Shown: positions 13,829 to 15,427 of the stretch, in pieces | How the letters are laid out: each line of letters starts with the position of its first letter | Numbering within the stretch: the first letter of the stretch is position 1 | Source of the DNA: CAZNQW01 sp964575225 | GTDB lineage: Bacteria; Chloroflexota; Anaerolineae; JAAYZQ01 | Assembly (NCBI GenBank): GCA_964575225.1 | Contig: CAZNQW010000080.1 | Location: 1 to 15,427 of the forward strand | Direction: 5' to 3' | DNA: 15,427 nt | Program-made: the position numbers and the translations under genes | Notes under the pieces: model-generated | What the model saw: only the letters and a program-made list of their open reading frames with translations | What the model was told of the DNA's origin: nothing | The model's database searches: none

Positions 13829-14086
13829 ATGGTCAAAAGTCGCGTCGTCACCGTAGAATGCCGCTGTGGTCAGCGCCTATTCAGGTATTACAAGGGCGGG
13901 CGCGGCCGCCTTATCAAATGCTTCCTTGACGAAATCCGAGAGGATCCCTTCAGCCTAGCCGACCAGTCCCTGGGTGGAAGGCCAACCTGCCCAGCCTGTG
14001 GCAAGGAGCTTGGCATCGTGTGCATTGTCCGTGGGCGTCCTGCCCTCAAGATCAAACAGGGTACCCTCAAAGAAGTAAGGATCTGA
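13829..14086 (+). CDS. Small zinc-ribbon-like protein of unknown function
   Basis: 85 residues. Cysteines at 11 and 13 (ECRCG) and at 54 and 57 (CPACG) form a CxC...CxxC set that could bind one zinc; C31 and C65 are additional. Between the pairs is a basic stretch (RYYKGGRGRLIKC), and the C-terminus has GRPALKIKQGTLK. The pattern resembles short conserved hypothetical proteins of environmental bacteria and archaea, with no function I can name; RNA or nucleic-acid contact is possible from the basic charge. The start at 13829 follows GGTAGGTG by about 8 nt. No promoter is obvious, and the phosphotransferase gene begins about 100 nt later on the same strand. Confidence 0.65.
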   Translation: MVKSRVVTVECRCGQRLFRYYKGGRGRLIKCFLDEIREDPFSLADQSLGGRPTCPACGKELGIVCIVRGRPALKIKQGTLKEVRI

Positions 14087-14192
14087 GCGTGCCGGAAGGC
14101 AGCCTGTGGCTCCGACCGAAAAAAGCTCGCCGATCTCTGAGTGACGGGGTGCCCTCAATCGCCCTGCGGCTGACGCCTCACGCCGAGGAGGA

Positions 14193-15221
14193 ATGAAAGG
14201 TCGTCGACAAACAGTGAAACCCTATTCCACCCTCACGCCGGTCGGACAAGCGCGTCGCCTCCGGCCCCTCGCGATGAACGCGCTTTCAATGTACGATCTG
14301 GATGTGGCGCGCCTGCGGTTGGTCACCAATGACATGAACGGCATCTTTCGCGTGGACACCGGCGATGGAACGAAACTCATTCTGCGCGTCACCCTGCCCG
14401 AAGGGGGACACACCCTTGACCACGTCGTCGCGGAAATGGATTGGCTTTCGGCGTTGGCACGCGACACGACCCTCCACGTGCCATGTCCGCTGCCGGCAAA
14501 GGATGGTTCGCTCGTGGTAGAAGCGTCGGCGGAAGGTATCCCTGAGGCAAGGTTGTGCGCGGTTTTCTCATGGATCTCGGGAACCGATCTGGCAAAGGAC
14601 ATATCTCAAGTCAATATGGCCAAATTGGGAGAACTGATGGCGGGACTTCATGCTCACGCGTTGACCTACCATCCACCTGCGAGACTATCCTTACTAAAAT
14701 TCGACCGCGTCTTTCCCTTTCCCGAGCCTGTTGTGCTGTTCGAGGAGCAGTACTCAGCGCTGTTTGCCCCCGAGCGGCGATCGGTCTTTGTAGAGGCGAT
14801 AGAATGGGCTCAGGAGTCCATTGACTTGTTGCAGGCCAGCGGGGAGCCGATGCGGATCATCCATGGTGACCTGCATCCATGGAATGTCCGCAACCTCCGA
14901 GGGGTTCTATCGCCCATCGATTTCGAAGACCTGATGCTGGGCTGGCCTGTACAGGATATTGCCACCACGCTGTATTACCTGCCGCAGGAAACATATGCGG
15001 CCCTGCGCTGTGCTTTTCGAGATGGGTATACACGGCACAGCCCATGGCCTGAACGGCGCGAGGGCGAAATTGATTCCTTCATCGCGGCGCGCGCAGTCGG
15101 TCTGGCGAATTTTGTCCTCAACGATCCCAACCCCGCCTGGAGGAGAGAAACTGCGGCATTTGTTGAAAAGACCGAAGAGCGACTGTGCATGTTGATGCGA
15201 CTGAAGGGTCTTGTACTGTAG
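14193..15221 (+). CDS. APH-fold phosphotransferase (aminoglycoside/homoserine kinase-like)
   Basis: 342 residues of the APH/choline-kinase superfamily. The N-lobe (about 40-125) has the TNDMNGIFRV nucleotide loop, LILRV and E81. The C-lobe has the catalytic loop HGDLHPWN (224-231, with D226 and N231) and the metal-binding IDFED (242-246). The family phosphorylates small alcohols, amino acids, sugars or antibiotics; SrkA and homoserine kinase II are relatives. The substrate is not predictable, and resistance should not be assumed. The start is uncertain: AGGAGG ends only 1 nt before the ATG at 14193, too close to be ideal. A GTG at 14214 (giving MKPYSTLTPVGQARR) fits the family's usual N-terminus, but then the spacing is about 22 nt. 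Confidence 0.85.
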   Translation: MKGRRQTVKPYSTLTPVGQARRLRPLAMNALSMYDLDVARLRLVTNDMNGIFRVDTGDGTKLILRVTLPEGGHTLDHVVAEMDWLSALARDTTLHVPCPLPAKDGSLVVEASAEGIPEARLCAVFSWISGTDLAKDISQVNMAKLGELMAGLHAHALTYHPPARLSLLKFDRVFPFPEPVVLFEEQYSALFAPERRSVFVEAIEWAQESIDLLQASGEPMRIIHGDLHPWNVRNLRGVLSPIDFEDLMLGWPVQDIATTLYYLPQETYAALRCAFRDGYTRHSPWPERREGEIDSFIAARAVGLANFVLNDPNPAWRRETAAFVEKTEERLCMLMRLKGLVL

Positions 15222-15309
15222 GCCATCCCCCATGCTGCGACGATGGGTAGGTACAGGCCACATCCCCACGCAGGCACTCCCGGCGGTCATCAGCGGGGGA
15301 ATCATCGGC

Positions 15310-15325
15310 GGCCCGAAAAGGGGCC
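15310..15325. terminator. Hairpin between convergent genes
   Basis: GGCCC-GAAAAG-GGGCC (15310-15325) forms a 5-bp stem with an A-rich loop between the end of the phosphotransferase gene and the convergent gene at the window edge. It lacks a U-tract on either strand. The rest of 15222-15362 shows nothing else I can name. Confidence 0.3.
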
Positions 15326-15362
15326 ACCCTGCAACCGAGCAGTTAATGGCCCTGTTGCTCTC

Positions 15363-15427
15363 CTATTCGATCTCGACGACGGCCATCACGCCGTGGTTGT
15401 ACAGGGCGCGGGCGAAACACTCCACGG
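15363..15427 (-). CDS. 3' end of a minus-strand gene, cut by the window edge
   Basis: The last 65 bases read on the minus strand as a continuous frame of 20 codons ending in TAG at 15365-15363 (VECFARALYNHG, then VMAVVEIE). G/C-rich third positions and the amphipathic protein-like composition support a real coding end. It is too short to assign to a family. Confidence 0.5.
   Translation of the reverse strand, partial: VECFARALYNHGVMAVVEIE

Noticed and set aside
1..15427. CRISPR array, tRNA, rRNA or prophage genes
   Set aside because: No regularly spaced short repeats, cloverleaf-like sequences or phage and integrase signatures were seen on either strand.

Overview
The window is about 15.4 kb of GC-rich bacterial DNA with strong Shine-Dalgarno sites and near-consensus sigma-70-type promoters. 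Gene content fits an environmental Chloroflexota (Anaerolineae/Caldilineae-like) genome: a DUF438 hemerythrin/PAS protein, a PadR regulator beside a TauE/SafE permease, a secreted multidomain protein ending in an LPLV-R type tail, and dispersed GC-rich palindromic repeats. The lineage is an inference; no rRNA or marker protein is present. No tRNA, CRISPR array, transposase or phage gene was seen.

Layout. 117-1874 (minus) is a two-gene operon: a DUF438/hemerythrin/PAS protein followed by a DUF1858-DUF2249 protein. Its promoter carries a TGAC-N4-GTCA palindrome centred exactly where a class II FNR/CRP/Dnr activator would sit. 2168-5800 (plus) encodes a 1210-residue secreted metzincin-like protease with N-terminal DNRLRE-like, BACON-like and C-terminal domains; its promoter spacer holds a perfect 7-2-7 inverted repeat. 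6079-6540 encodes a DUF2721 membrane protein. 6567-6699 is a repeat region with several hairpins. 6879-8175 holds a PadR regulator and a TauE/SafE-type permease.

8278-10292 (minus) is a metal/metalloid or redox module: a DUF318/ArsP-like permease, a small CPNC thioredoxin and the apparent remnant of a second CxxC thioredoxin. Its promoter is TTGACA-N17-TATACT, with two palindromes downstream that resemble ArsR/SmtB operators. 10438-10731 is a chain of palindromes plus a second copy of the 97-nt repeat found at 6603. 10732-13599 (plus) is an independently promoted P2A-type calcium ATPase. 13829-14086 is a small zinc-ribbon-like protein of unknown role, 14193-15221 an APH-fold kinase, and the last 65 bases hold the 3' end of a minus-strand gene.

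Common themes are redox, nitric oxide and metal stress (DUF438 operon, permease/thioredoxin, ATPase) and small regulated units with palindromic operators at their promoters. The least explained items are the thioredoxin remnant, the repeat family, the operators whose regulators lie outside the window, and the architecture and tail of the secreted protease.
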